Positions 1 to 5,592 of a stretch of 8,224 bases of DNA are shown here, in pieces. The translations under genes were made by a program, and so were the position numbers. Position 1 is the stretch's first letter. Every line of letters begins with the position of its first letter. The notes beneath the pieces are model-generated. The model saw nothing but the letters and a program-made list of their open reading frames with translations. It was not told where the DNA came from and searched no databases. Source of the stretch: Thermoplasmata archaeon (GTDB taxonomy: Archaea; Thermoplasmatota; Thermoplasmata; Thermoplasmatales; Thermoplasmataceae); assembly GCA_021811635.1 (NCBI GenBank), contig JAJZNS010000087.1, positions 1 through 8,224 of the forward strand, read 5' to 3'.

Positions 1-471
1 GTCGCTGTAATAGTGATAGCCGCAGGGGTTTTGATATACTATGAATTTTTCGACAACGGCGGGACGGTTAATGTGAAGGTCGCCGATGCGCCTGTAGGTG
101 CGTCCGCGGTTTACATTACCTTCAAGGATGTCTATGTACACAGCAACTCCACCGGTTGGCAGAATTTCAGCGTAACTGCGAAAACAATAGACATACTGGA
201 TCTTACCACCACAAATGCATCACTCTTCGGCAGTATTTCACTGAAAGCCGGAACCTACACCATGATTAAACTTGCCATAGTGAATGTCACAGTCGTCATG
301 GGAGGACAGCATGTAAACTTCACCTCCGCCAACGGGTATGTTGATATCGTGACACCATTCACGGTGTCAGCCCACTCCACCACCAACATCATAATAGAAT
401 TTAACCTGACGCAGGATCTGAACCTGATGGCTAAGACCTTTACTCCAACAGCGAGCATGAGCATGACCTAG
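1..471 (+). CDS. DUF4382-like membrane-anchored surface protein (5' end cut off)
   Basis: The frame is open from the first base to a TAG at 469-471, giving 156 residues; the start codon and any cytoplasmic N-terminus lie left of the window. The first 14 or so residues are strongly hydrophobic (VAVIVIAAGVLIYY) and look like a single membrane anchor. The rest is a beta-rich extracellular domain. It has the hallmarks of the DUF4382 family: a start like VNVKVADAPVGASAVYITF, a following GW, an 'ILDLT' strand and an 'LKAGTYTMIKL' strand. There are six N-glycosylation sequons (NST, NFS, NAS, NVT, NFT, NLT), which suits an archaeal surface protein. No enzymatic residues are recognisable and the function is unknown. 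A strong terminator follows 45 bases downstream, so this is the last gene of its transcript. Family assignment is from memory of the pattern. Confidence 0.72.
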   Translation, partial: VAVIVIAAGVLIYYEFFDNGGTVNVKVADAPVGASAVYITFKDVYVHSNSTGWQNFSVTAKTIDILDLTTTNASLFGSISLKAGTYTMIKLAIVNVTVVMGGQHVNFTSANGYVDIVTPFTVSAHSTTNIIIEFNLTQDLNLMAKTFTPTASMSMT

Positions 472-515
472 ATCAGACCACTCCAGTCCGGTCATATTAA
501 ATTAAATTCTTCAAC

Positions 516-539
516 AGCCCTGCAAAGGGCTCTTTTTTT
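516..539 (+). terminator. Hairpin-plus-T-tract terminator after the surface protein gene
   Basis: A perfect 6-bp stem AGCCCT/AGGGCT (516-521 and 526-531) closes a GCAA tetraloop of the stable GNRA class. A C and seven Ts (532-539) follow, with a second seven-T run at 544-550. Archaeal termination depends mostly on T-tracts, so the T-runs alone would be effective. Confidence 0.8.
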
Positions 540-872
540 AACCTTTTTTTAATTATCTCTGGTATTTTTTCCTCATTTTTGGCCTAATGGGATTTTTCTC
601 AATCCCCGGTCTCGCATTACATGCAGTACGCCTGCAATATTATGCTGCTGACATAAGGCATCGCTGGAATGTGAAGAACTGGTGGATCAATGACCGTTCA
701 ACAGCTATGCTGATTAAACCTCATCCGGAACGCAATCCTCAGACAGCTAAAGGAATAACTGCATGCAGAATGTATAATATCTCGACGAATTTTTTCATAA
801 ACCACTATCGACATTTGCTCTTCCCAATGCCGGCCCAGTAAAGCCCGCTGAGGATATTGAAAAATTTGTCCA
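540..872. other. Stretch without a convincing gene
   Basis: About 330 bases between the terminator and the aIF1A promoter. An open frame on the + strand (ATG at 587, stop at 839-841, 84 codons) begins with T-rich, hydrophobic-looking codons and continues with a Trp/His/Arg/Asn-rich sequence that resembles no family I know. No ribosome binding site or TATA box is placed for it. A TATAAT-like stretch at 772-778 has no start codon at leaderless distance. A small inverted repeat TGCAG/CTGCA sits at 622-636. It may be a decayed gene, an untranslated region or spacer. Confidence 0.5.
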
Positions 873-883
873 TATTTATAAAT
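873..883 (+). promoter_or_regulatory. TATA box for the aIF1A operon
   Basis: ATTTATAAATA is centred near 878, about 28 bases before the ATG at 906. That spacing is expected for a TATA box whose transcript starts at or next to the start codon. It argues against the ATG at 888, which would be too close to the box to be in the mRNA. Confidence 0.7.
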
Positions 884-905
884 AAGTATGCAATCTCCTT
901 CAAAT

Positions 906-1238
906 ATGCACGAAGGAGAAACCGGAGACAGTCTAGAAAGCATGACTACGCGAACGATCATGCCCAACCGCAAGAAGGGCGAAATGTTCGGCATAGTTGA
1001 AAAACTGCTCGGCGCCTCCAGAATGATGGTAATGTGCGAAGACGGGGTTTCAAGACTCACAAGAATCCCCGGCAAGATGAAGAGACGGATGTGGATCAGG
1101 GAAAGGGATCTGGTAATCCTGAAACCGTGGGAATTTCAGCGTGAGAAGGCAGATGTTGTTTACAGATATACACAGACGCAGGCAAACTATTTAAGCAGGA
1201 GCAGCAAGTTGCCTGAGGTCATTAATATTTTCAAATGA
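906..1238 (+). CDS. eif1A: Translation initiation factor aIF1A
   Basis: A 110-residue protein of the eIF1A/aIF1A family, the archaeal counterpart of bacterial IF1. In this family the protein binds the A-site region of the 30S subunit and helps position initiator tRNA and mRNA. The S1-like OB fold spans about residues 24-72, with the signature RIPGKMKRRMWIRERDLV (53-70), followed by KPWEFQ and the helix KADVVYRYTQTQANYL (81-96). The start at 906 is chosen from the TATA spacing, making the gene probably leaderless. The ATG at 942, just before the conserved region, is the alternative and would remove 12 mostly acidic or polar residues; the ATG at 888 is unlikely. It is the first gene of an operon, with the rio1 ribosome binding site seven bases after its stop. 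The family is certain; the start is fairly sure. Confidence 0.93.
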   Translation: MHEGETGDSLESMTTRTIMPNRKKGEMFGIVEKLLGASRMMVMCEDGVSRLTRIPGKMKRRMWIRERDLVILKPWEFQREKADVVYRYTQTQANYLSRSSKLPEVINIFK

Positions 1239-1244
1239 TTCCAG

Positions 1245-1250
1245 GGTGAT
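1245..1250 (+). promoter_or_regulatory. Ribosome binding site that fixes the rio1 start
   Basis: GGTGAT matches the complement of the archaeal 16S 3' end (ATCACC). Counted as GGTGA plus six bases, it points to the codon at 1256, the same arrangement seen before hemC. Its TGA (1247-1249) is also an in-frame stop for the rio1 frame, so the gene cannot extend further upstream. Confidence 0.65.
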
Positions 1251-1255
1251 GGGCT

Positions 1256-2023
1256 TTAGAAAAGAGAGACATTTCCGCCCTTAAGGAGCTTATCGAGCGC
1301 GGGGAGTTCAGGAATGCAAACAATCTCGATAAAAAAACTGAGTCCCTTGTATTCGACAAGAGAACTATCACTGCGCTTTACAAGCTGATGGAGAACCTCT
1401 CTATCAGCTATGTCGATTACCCTATCGCTTCCGGGAAGGAATCCGTTGTTTTTAAGGCATATATAGGCAAAAAGCCCGTCGCGATAAAGATCTTCAAGAT
1501 TTCCACGATTAAATTTTCAACGCTTGAACGATATATCCACGGAGACCGCAGGTTTGAGAATGAAAGAAAGGACCGTTCCACCAGGGTCTTTCTCTGGTGC
1601 CGGAAGGAATACACCAACCTTGATGAGCTGAACAGATGGAAGATAAACGCGCCGATGCCTTATGATTACAACATGAACGTACTTATAATGCAGTACCTGG
1701 GAACTGCAAAGAGCCCTTCCCCTCAGCTAAGGGATTACCGGGGGGAACTCGAGCCCCTTTATGCCGAACTGAGAAGGCAGCTCAGAATTATGTACAGTTC
1801 AGCGAAACTTGTGCATGCCGATCTGAGCGAATACAATGTCCTTGTTTACAGGAAAAAACCCTACTTCATTGACGTGGGGCAGATGGTGGATCGGCGTCAT
1901 CCGTCAGCCGATGAATTTCTCAGGCGTGATATCTTTAATATCTCGAATTTCTTTAGAAGAAAGGGCATTCAGGTGGAAGAACAGGAGCTTTACGATTTTG
2001 TCACGGGTGGTTCCGTTGAATGA
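1256..2023 (+). CDS. rio1: RIO1-type atypical serine protein kinase/ATPase
   Basis: Rio1 is an atypical kinase/ATPase acting in late maturation of the small ribosomal subunit. Numbered from 1256 the product is 255 residues, close to the roughly 258 of the Archaeoglobus protein. An N-terminal winged-helix-like part (about 1-50) includes VFDKRTITALYKL. Then come the phosphate loop ASGKES (58-63), VAIK with ATP-binding Lys78, the family motif HGDRRF (95-100), the catalytic loop HADLSEYN (187-194; Asp189, Asn194) and the metal-binding IDVGQ (Asp206). All key residues are intact. The first ATG is at 1388, yet conserved sequence continues 44 codons upstream with no ATG, GTG or TTG; the codon behind the ribosome binding site is TTA. 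The start is therefore unresolved (substitution, indel or non-standard start). The end overlaps the KH gene by 8 bases. Confidence 0.9.
   Translation, partial: LEKRDISALKELIERGEFRNANNLDKKTESLVFDKRTITALYKLMENLSISYVDYPIASGKESVVFKAYIGKKPVAIKIFKISTIKFSTLERYIHGDRRFENERKDRSTRVFLWCRKEYTNLDELNRWKINAPMPYDYNMNVLIMQYLGTAKSPSPQLRDYRGELEPLYAELRRQLRIMYSSAKLVHADLSEYNVLVYRKKPYFIDVGQMVDRRHPSADEFLRRDIFNISNFFRRKGIQVEEQELYDFVTGGSVE
2005..2010 (+). promoter_or_regulatory. Ribosome binding site for the KH-domain gene
   Basis: GGGTGG lies inside the end of rio1, five bases before TTG at 2016. It decides for TTG 2016 over GTG 2007, which would overlap the site, and TTG 1998, which would lie before it. Confidence 0.55.
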
Positions 2024-2570
2024 AGAGATAAGGATAGCCAGGGAGAGGATCCCGGTGCTCATCGGGAAGAACGGCGAGGCAAAGAAGCGGCTCGAAGAAC
2101 TTGGAAAATCCAGAATCACGGTCAACTCGGTCACGGGGGACGTCTACATACAGGGAATGGAGGATGCCATCCTCACCCGTACCACATTTGAAGCGGTCAA
2201 GGCCATCGGCCGGGGGTTTTCATTCGAGAAGTCCCTTGATCTCTTTACACCCGGAATGCAGCTGGCAGTCATATCCCTGAGGGAATTCGCCAAACCGAAG
2301 TCGCACAGGCTCCATGAGATGAAGGCCAGGCTGATCGGGAAGAATGGCCGGACCCGCGAGATAATGGAGGAGCTGACTGAAACCCATATCTGCGTTTACG
2401 GAGATACCGTTTCCGTGATCGGGGACCTGGTTCCCATACAGTATGCAATTCATGGGATTGAGATGATTGTAAACGGGAAGAAGCACAGGACGGTGTACCA
2501 GTTTCTCGAGAAATCCACCCGGGAGATCAAGACTAAGAGGCTGGAGCAGTCCTTTGACGGAGTGCCCTAA
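2016..2570 (+). CDS. KH-domain ribosome maturation protein, Dim2/Pno1-like
   Basis: A 184-residue protein with two KH RNA-binding domains. KH1 carries IGKNG (residues 16-20) in VLIGKNGEAKKRLEE, and KH2 carries IGKNG (107-111) in ARLIGKNGRTREIMEE. The linker has AIGRGFS (63-69), and the C-terminal helix HRTVYQFLEKSTREIK is typical of archaeal Dim2/Pno1 homologues. These bind the 3' end of 16S rRNA during 30S assembly. TTG 2016 is taken as start because a GGGTGG site precedes it and because KH1 begins where the family does; a longer reading of this frame into rio1 is only shadow. It overlaps rio1 by 8 bases, suggesting translational coupling, and eukaryotic Rio1 and Pno1 act on the same pre-40S particle. 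It appears to be the last gene of the operon. Confidence 0.88.
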   Translation: MNEEIRIARERIPVLIGKNGEAKKRLEELGKSRITVNSVTGDVYIQGMEDAILTRTTFEAVKAIGRGFSFEKSLDLFTPGMQLAVISLREFAKPKSHRLHEMKARLIGKNGRTREIMEELTETHICVYGDTVSVIGDLVPIQYAIHGIEMIVNGKKHRTVYQFLEKSTREIKTKRLEQSFDGVP

Positions 2571-2582
2571 AGATTGTAAAAT

Positions 2583-2611
2583 TGGATTCACTTCCCGTTT
2601 TCCTGAATCCA
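2583..2611 (+). other. Perfect 8-bp inverted repeat after the KH gene
   Basis: TGGATTCA (2583-2590) and TGAATCCA (2604-2611) flank a 13-base pyrimidine-rich loop containing TTTT. It starts 12 bases after the KH stop, so it could shape the operon mRNA 3' end, but no T-tract follows it. The motif TTCCCGT occurs in the loop and again at 2620-2626. Confidence 0.4.
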
Positions 2612-2643
2612 GAAGGGGTTTCCCGTAGACTTACAAACAAACA

Positions 2644-2649
2644 TTATAT
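2644..2649 (+). promoter_or_regulatory. TATA box for the initiator tRNA gene
   Basis: TTATAT is centred at about 2646-2647, 27 bases before the first tRNA base at 2674. Transcription should begin at or just before the mature 5' end, leaving little or no leader. Confidence 0.65.
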
Positions 2650-2661
2650 CCGCCGCATCTA

Positions 2662-2674
2662 TGTGGTGACCACA
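2662..2674. repeat. Perfect dyad at the tRNA 5' end
   Basis: TGTGGT-G-ACCACA is a 13-base perfect inverted repeat with a one-base centre. It ends on the first base of the tRNA and spans the predicted transcription start. It could be a protein-binding operator, a leader hairpin (TGTG/CACA with a five-base loop) or chance. Confidence 0.5.
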
Positions 2675-2748
2675 GCGGGGTAGGGTAGTTAGGAAATCCC
2701 GACGGGCTCATAACCCGTAGATCAATGGTTCAAATCCATTCCCCGCTA
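2674..2748 (+). tRNA. Initiator tRNA-Met (CAT)
   Basis: A complete 75-base cloverleaf. The acceptor stem AGCGGGG (2674-2680) pairs with CCCCGCT (2741-2747), with discriminator A2748. The D arm has GGG/CCC and loop GG. The anticodon stem ACGGG/CCCGT closes loop CTCATAA with anticodon CAT at 2709-2711. The T stem AATGG/CCATT closes loop TTCAAAT. The A1-U72 pair and three consecutive G-C pairs next to the anticodon loop are the archaeal initiator signatures and separate it from elongator tRNA-Met and tRNA-Ile2. CCA is not encoded and no intron is present. A six-T run (2749-2754) follows directly. It lies next to the aIF1A operon but has its own TATA box. Confidence 0.96.
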
Positions 2749-3459
2749 TTTTTTATTGCTGCCGATATCCTTCTCTATTTCTGCCAGTGCCTCCAGGAAA
2801 TTGGAGTTTGGCACTTCCCCGACAACACTGTAGCCCTTCGATTTCAGGAATTCTGCGGTTGTGGAACCGATGGCATATAGATTCGGTATTCTGGTTCTCT
2901 CCCTTTCCATATAATCGATCACGATAGATGCCTCGAACGACGAGGTCATCAGGATGCCGGCGCAGCCCGTATCGTTCAGAGCGGAAAGATCGCTCTCGAT
3001 GCGCTTCACCCTGTAAAGGGTGAATTCCATGAAGTCGTAGTTATGCGCAGCAAGGAAATCCGTGAGTTCACTATTTGCTTTGTCGCTCCTCAGCAGCGCT
3101 ATCCTTCTTCCACGAAATTTGCTGCCAATCAGCCTGATGAGCCCCCTGCTGTCAAACGTTTCAGGCAGGCTGACTTCCATTCCGGATGAGAGGAATGGTT
3201 CAGCCGTATCTCTTCCTATGCAAAGTATCTGACTGTTGCCCAGGGCGGATCTACCGAATTTTTCCAGAAAGATTGAAGCTCCAACAGAACTTGTGAAAAC
3301 CAGGACATCTGCCCTGAAACTATGGAAATCTTCCAGTGAGAACGTCCTGTCCGAGACAATTTCTGAAACCGGAATGTTGACCACTCTGAAAGAATAGTTC
3401 TTTCCGGGGTTCCTGTACTTTGCTTCAGGCCTGGTAGTTATGATAAACCTAGTTTTCAA
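2746..3459 (-). CDS. hemD: Uroporphyrinogen-III synthase
   Basis: 237 residues, close to the usual 240-250. The enzyme cyclises hydroxymethylbilane to uroporphyrinogen III with inversion of ring D. The family is poorly conserved, but the two-domain pattern is clear: N-terminal IITTRPEAK, FTSSVGA (55-61), IGRDTAE (81-87), LRSDKAN (123-129), MTSSFEA (171-177) and the C-terminal AIGSTTAEFLKSKGY (196-210), followed by PNSNFLEALAE. The start is TTG at 3459, inside a four-base TTGA overlap with the hemC stop and six bases after a GTGA site, which implies coupled translation. It is the last gene of the hemL-hemC-hemD transcript. Its TAG stop is formed by the last three bases of the convergent initiator tRNA. 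No terminator for this strand is visible within the tRNA. Confidence 0.9.
   Translation of the reverse strand: MKTRFIITTRPEAKYRNPGKNYSFRVVNIPVSEIVSDRTFSLEDFHSFRADVLVFTSSVGASIFLEKFGRSALGNSQILCIGRDTAEPFLSSGMEVSLPETFDSRGLIRLIGSKFRGRRIALLRSDKANSELTDFLAAHNYDFMEFTLYRVKRIESDLSALNDTGCAGILMTSSFEASIVIDYMERERTRIPNLYAIGSTTAEFLKSKGYSVVGEVPNSNFLEALAEIEKDIGSNKK
2749..2754 (+). terminator. T-run terminating the initiator tRNA
   Basis: Six Ts directly follow the discriminator base, matching the T-tract termination expected for an archaeal tRNA. On the other strand the same bases encode the last two hemD lysines as AAAAAA. Confidence 0.65.
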
Positions 3460-4310
3460 AGTTTTTCACGAACCCCTTTGAGTATGCTTTTCAGCGATTC
3501 CATGTCTTCGAATTCCTCCCTGATGTTAACCGTCCTGATCCCGTTTCCATCGTAAATTTTCAGCCTGATCGCGTATCCTTTGCCATTACCTGTAACCATT
3601 ATGCCAATGGGCTTCGAACACCCAAGGCCAAGGAAGTTCATGCTGTACCTTTCCATTTCCAGCAGGGCCCGATCGCTTTGGTTCATCTCACGAAGGAACT
3701 CCAGCCCGGAATGTGCGCGGGTCATGCCTATTATAAATCCCTGGTTCGGGGCAGGGACCAGTTCATCGATGCTGAACGGATGATTTGCTGCCCTGATGTT
3801 AAGCCTCTCGATCGCGGCCAGTGCCATGAGGATCCCCTGGTACTGGTGGCCTATTTTATCTATCCTTGTTCCTATGTTTCCCCTGAGGTCTCTCACATCA
3901 AGATCTCTCCTCAGGTCAAGGAGCTGGAACTGCCTCCTGAGGGAGGATGTGCCTATGACGGATCCGGGCAGCAGTTCCCCCAGCTTCACCGGGGAAACTA
4001 GCGTATCGCGCGGGTCACCTCTCCTGGAAACGAAAGCAATGTCGATCCCATGGTCATAGTCGCCAGGCAGATCCTTTGCGCTGTGCACCGCAACGTCGAT
4101 ATCGCCTCTCATAAGGGCGGAGTTTATGGCATCAACAAACACGCCCTCTCCCCTGGAGTAAAGGCTGGAAGTCAAATCGATGTCACCGGTATTCTTTATC
4201 CAGTGATATTCTGTTTCAAAGCCCTCTCCCTCTAGGACCTTACCCAGTATCCCGGCCTGATATCGGGAGAGTTCACTTCCTCTTGCCCCTATCCTCACCA
4301 ATTTTCCCAA
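3456..4310 (-). CDS. hemC: Porphobilinogen deaminase (hydroxymethylbilane synthase)
   Basis: 284 residues. It condenses four porphobilinogens into hydroxymethylbilane using a covalent dipyrromethane cofactor. Visible family marks are RIGARGSELS at the N-terminus, HSAKDLP (76-82) with catalytic Asp80, GTSSLRR (120-126), RGNIGTRIDK (143-152) and Cys231 in LGLGCSKPIG, the cofactor attachment site. The usual PAPGQGALGIE segment is altered to PAPNQGFIIGMT (186-197), losing the Gly and the Glu; the catalytic residues are unaffected. The start is TTG 4310, six bases after GGTGA. Starts at TTG 4301 or GTG 4298 would fit the family's short N-terminus too. With TTG 4310 it overlaps hemL by 38 bases, longer than usual, and hemD by four. 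Confidence 0.95.
   Translation of the reverse strand: MGKLVRIGARGSELSRYQAGILGKVLEGEGFETEYHWIKNTGDIDLTSSLYSRGEGVFVDAINSALMRGDIDVAVHSAKDLPGDYDHGIDIAFVSRRGDPRDTLVSPVKLGELLPGSVIGTSSLRRQFQLLDLRRDLDVRDLRGNIGTRIDKIGHQYQGILMALAAIERLNIRAANHPFSIDELVPAPNQGFIIGMTRAHSGLEFLREMNQSDRALLEMERYSMNFLGLGCSKPIGIMVTGNGKGYAIRLKIYDGNGIRTVNIREEFEDMESLKSILKGVREKL
3466..3469 (-). promoter_or_regulatory. Ribosome binding site for hemD
   Basis: GTGA on the minus strand, six bases before the TTG start at 3459, inside the end of hemC. The spacing equals that before hemC and supports the TTG start. Confidence 0.5.
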
Positions 4311-5559
4311 CTGCGTTCACCAACCCCTCTATTGTCTTATCAGCGTCATTCCTGCTGTGAGAAAAACTCACGAAATTAGTTTCAAACTGCCCCGGAGCCA
4401 GATAGACCCCCTCTTTCAGCATGCTTCTGAAGAGCTTCATGTAAGTCCCGGGATCCGATTTCATTGCATCAGTGTAATTTTTCACGCTGGACGCATTGAA
4501 GAATAGCTGGAACATGCTGCCTACCCTGTTGCCTGTAACGGTGAATCCTGCCTGTCTGATCACATCTACCATGGAGGAAAGCAGATAGTCCGCCAGCAGG
4601 TCTATTTTCTCGTAGGATTCCTTCCGCAGGGCTTCCAGAGCGACCGTTCCTGCCCTCATGGTAAGAGGGTTGCCAGAAAACGTCCCTGCCTGGTATACTC
4701 TTCCTGCAGGGGACAGATTCCTCATCAAATTTTGCGGCCCAGCTATTGCTCCCACCGGCAACCCGCCGCCGATGATCTTCCCATAGGTGGTCAGGTCAGC
4801 CCGTACACCAGCAATCTGCTGAAAGCTTCCATAGTGGAATCTGAATCCAGTGATCACTTCATCAAAAATCAGCAGGCTTCCATGACTGTCGCACAACTCC
4901 CTGATCCTTTCTAAAAAGCCGCTCTCAGGTGGTATCACCCCGGTATTTCCCATCACAGGTTCGGTGATAACCCCGGCAATTTCGTTTCCCTTCGTCCTGA
5001 AGACCGCCTCCAGGCTAGCCGCATCGTTGAAATTTACCGGTATGACAGTGCTGGACACCTCTGGCGGAATCCCTTCGGAACTGGGTACCCCGAACGTCAG
5101 GTTCCCGCTTCCGCTCTTTATCAGGGAATAATCGTGTGCACCATGATAGCCGCCTTCCATCTTGACAATAAGCTTTCTGCCTGTGACTCCCCTTGCGAGG
5201 CGTACTGCGTGCATGGTTGCCTCGGTGCCAGAGCTTGCGAACCTTATCTGCTCCTCATTAACTGCGTCAAGTATCATAACACCCAGTTCCTGCTCAGCCC
5301 TGTTGACCGTGCCCGGTGAAATTATTTCGCGCGCCTGGGACGAAATTGCGTCCACAATCGGCTGAAAACTGTGCCCGAGGATGTGGGGGCCGAAACCGAG
5401 GCAGTAATCTATGTATTCCCCGCCGTCTTCGTCTCTAATTATTGGCCCGCTACCGCTCCTTATAAAGATGGGAAAAGGCTGGTAATACCTGACGGGCGAA
5501 TTGACACCGCCTGGGAAAATCCTGCGGGAAATTTCAAAGAGCCTCTCGGATTCATTCAC
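4273..5559 (-). CDS. hemL: Glutamate-1-semialdehyde 2,1-aminomutase
   Basis: 428 residues, the normal length. This PLP-dependent class-III aminotransferase-fold enzyme makes 5-aminolevulinate from glutamate-1-semialdehyde in the C5 route. It shows FPGGVNSPVR (15-24), the cofactor phosphate loop SSGTEATMHAVRLAR (109-123), EGGYHG (135-140), the PLP ring contact FDEVITGFR (232-240), Schiff-base Lys261 in YGKIIGGGLPVGA and GTFSGNP (292-298). All catalytic residues are present. The start is GTG 5559, with a TATA-like stretch 27 bases upstream, so it is probably leaderless; a GGAG lies 14 bases upstream but that is far. It heads hemL-hemC-hemD. HemA, which supplies its substrate, and HemB are not encoded here. 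Confidence 0.96.
   Translation of the reverse strand: MNESERLFEISRRIFPGGVNSPVRYYQPFPIFIRSGSGPIIRDEDGGEYIDYCLGFGPHILGHSFQPIVDAISSQAREIISPGTVNRAEQELGVMILDAVNEEQIRFASSGTEATMHAVRLARGVTGRKLIVKMEGGYHGAHDYSLIKSGSGNLTFGVPSSEGIPPEVSSTVIPVNFNDAASLEAVFRTKGNEIAGVITEPVMGNTGVIPPESGFLERIRELCDSHGSLLIFDEVITGFRFHYGSFQQIAGVRADLTTYGKIIGGGLPVGAIAGPQNLMRNLSPAGRVYQAGTFSGNPLTMRAGTVALEALRKESYEKIDLLADYLLSSMVDVIRQAGFTVTGNRVGSMFQLFFNASSVKNYTDAMKSDPGTYMKLFRSMLKEGVYLAPGQFETNFVSFSHSRNDADKTIEGLVNAVGKIGEDRGKRK
4317..4321 (-). promoter_or_regulatory. Ribosome binding site for hemC
   Basis: GGTGA on the minus strand inside the end of hemL, six bases before TTG 4310. It favours that start over the later TTG 4301 or GTG 4298. 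Confidence 0.55.
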
Positions 5560-5580
5560 TGCAAGTAATGCCGACTCCGG

Positions 5581-5592
5581 ATTTTATCTTTA
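5581..5592 (-). promoter_or_regulatory. Candidate TATA box for the hem operon
   Basis: TAAAGATAAAAT on the minus strand, centred near 5586, is 27 bases before GTG 5559, the spacing for a leaderless start. It overlaps the TAA stop of the upstream surface gene, so that gene may also read through into hemL. Confidence 0.5.

Noticed and set aside
671..713. Possible C/D box guide RNA (GTGAAGA ... CTGA)
   Set aside because: The C box has a mismatch, no closing stem flanks the boxes and there is no clear internal D'/C' pair.
888..905. ATG at 888 as the aIF1A start
   Set aside because: It is only about five bases from the TATA box, so it would lie upstream of the expected transcript start.
698..1075. 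125-codon minus-strand open frame
   Set aside because: It lies across the aIF1A promoter and the antisense of the conserved aIF1A gene; the predicted protein has no recognisable domain and no promoter is placed for it.
1249..1284. ATG at 1249 as the rio1 start
   Set aside because: That frame reaches a stop after 11 codons and would need a frameshift; it also lies within the ribosome binding site.
1384..1395. 12-base match CTGATGGAGAAC also at 7267-7278
   Set aside because: Both copies encode LMEN inside unrelated conserved genes, so it is probably coincidence.
1836..2015. Longer N-terminus for the KH protein from ATG 1836
   Set aside because: This part is rio1 read in another frame, through the catalytic motifs; the KH1 domain begins right after TTG 2016, which has its own ribosome binding site.
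2674..2748. tRNA as the attachment site of an integrated element
   Set aside because: The flanks are housekeeping genes, no integrase is present and no repeated tRNA 3' fragment was seen in the window.
3678..4059. Plus-strand open frames inside hemC
   Set aside because: They are antisense to a well conserved gene with all its motifs and have no family resemblance.
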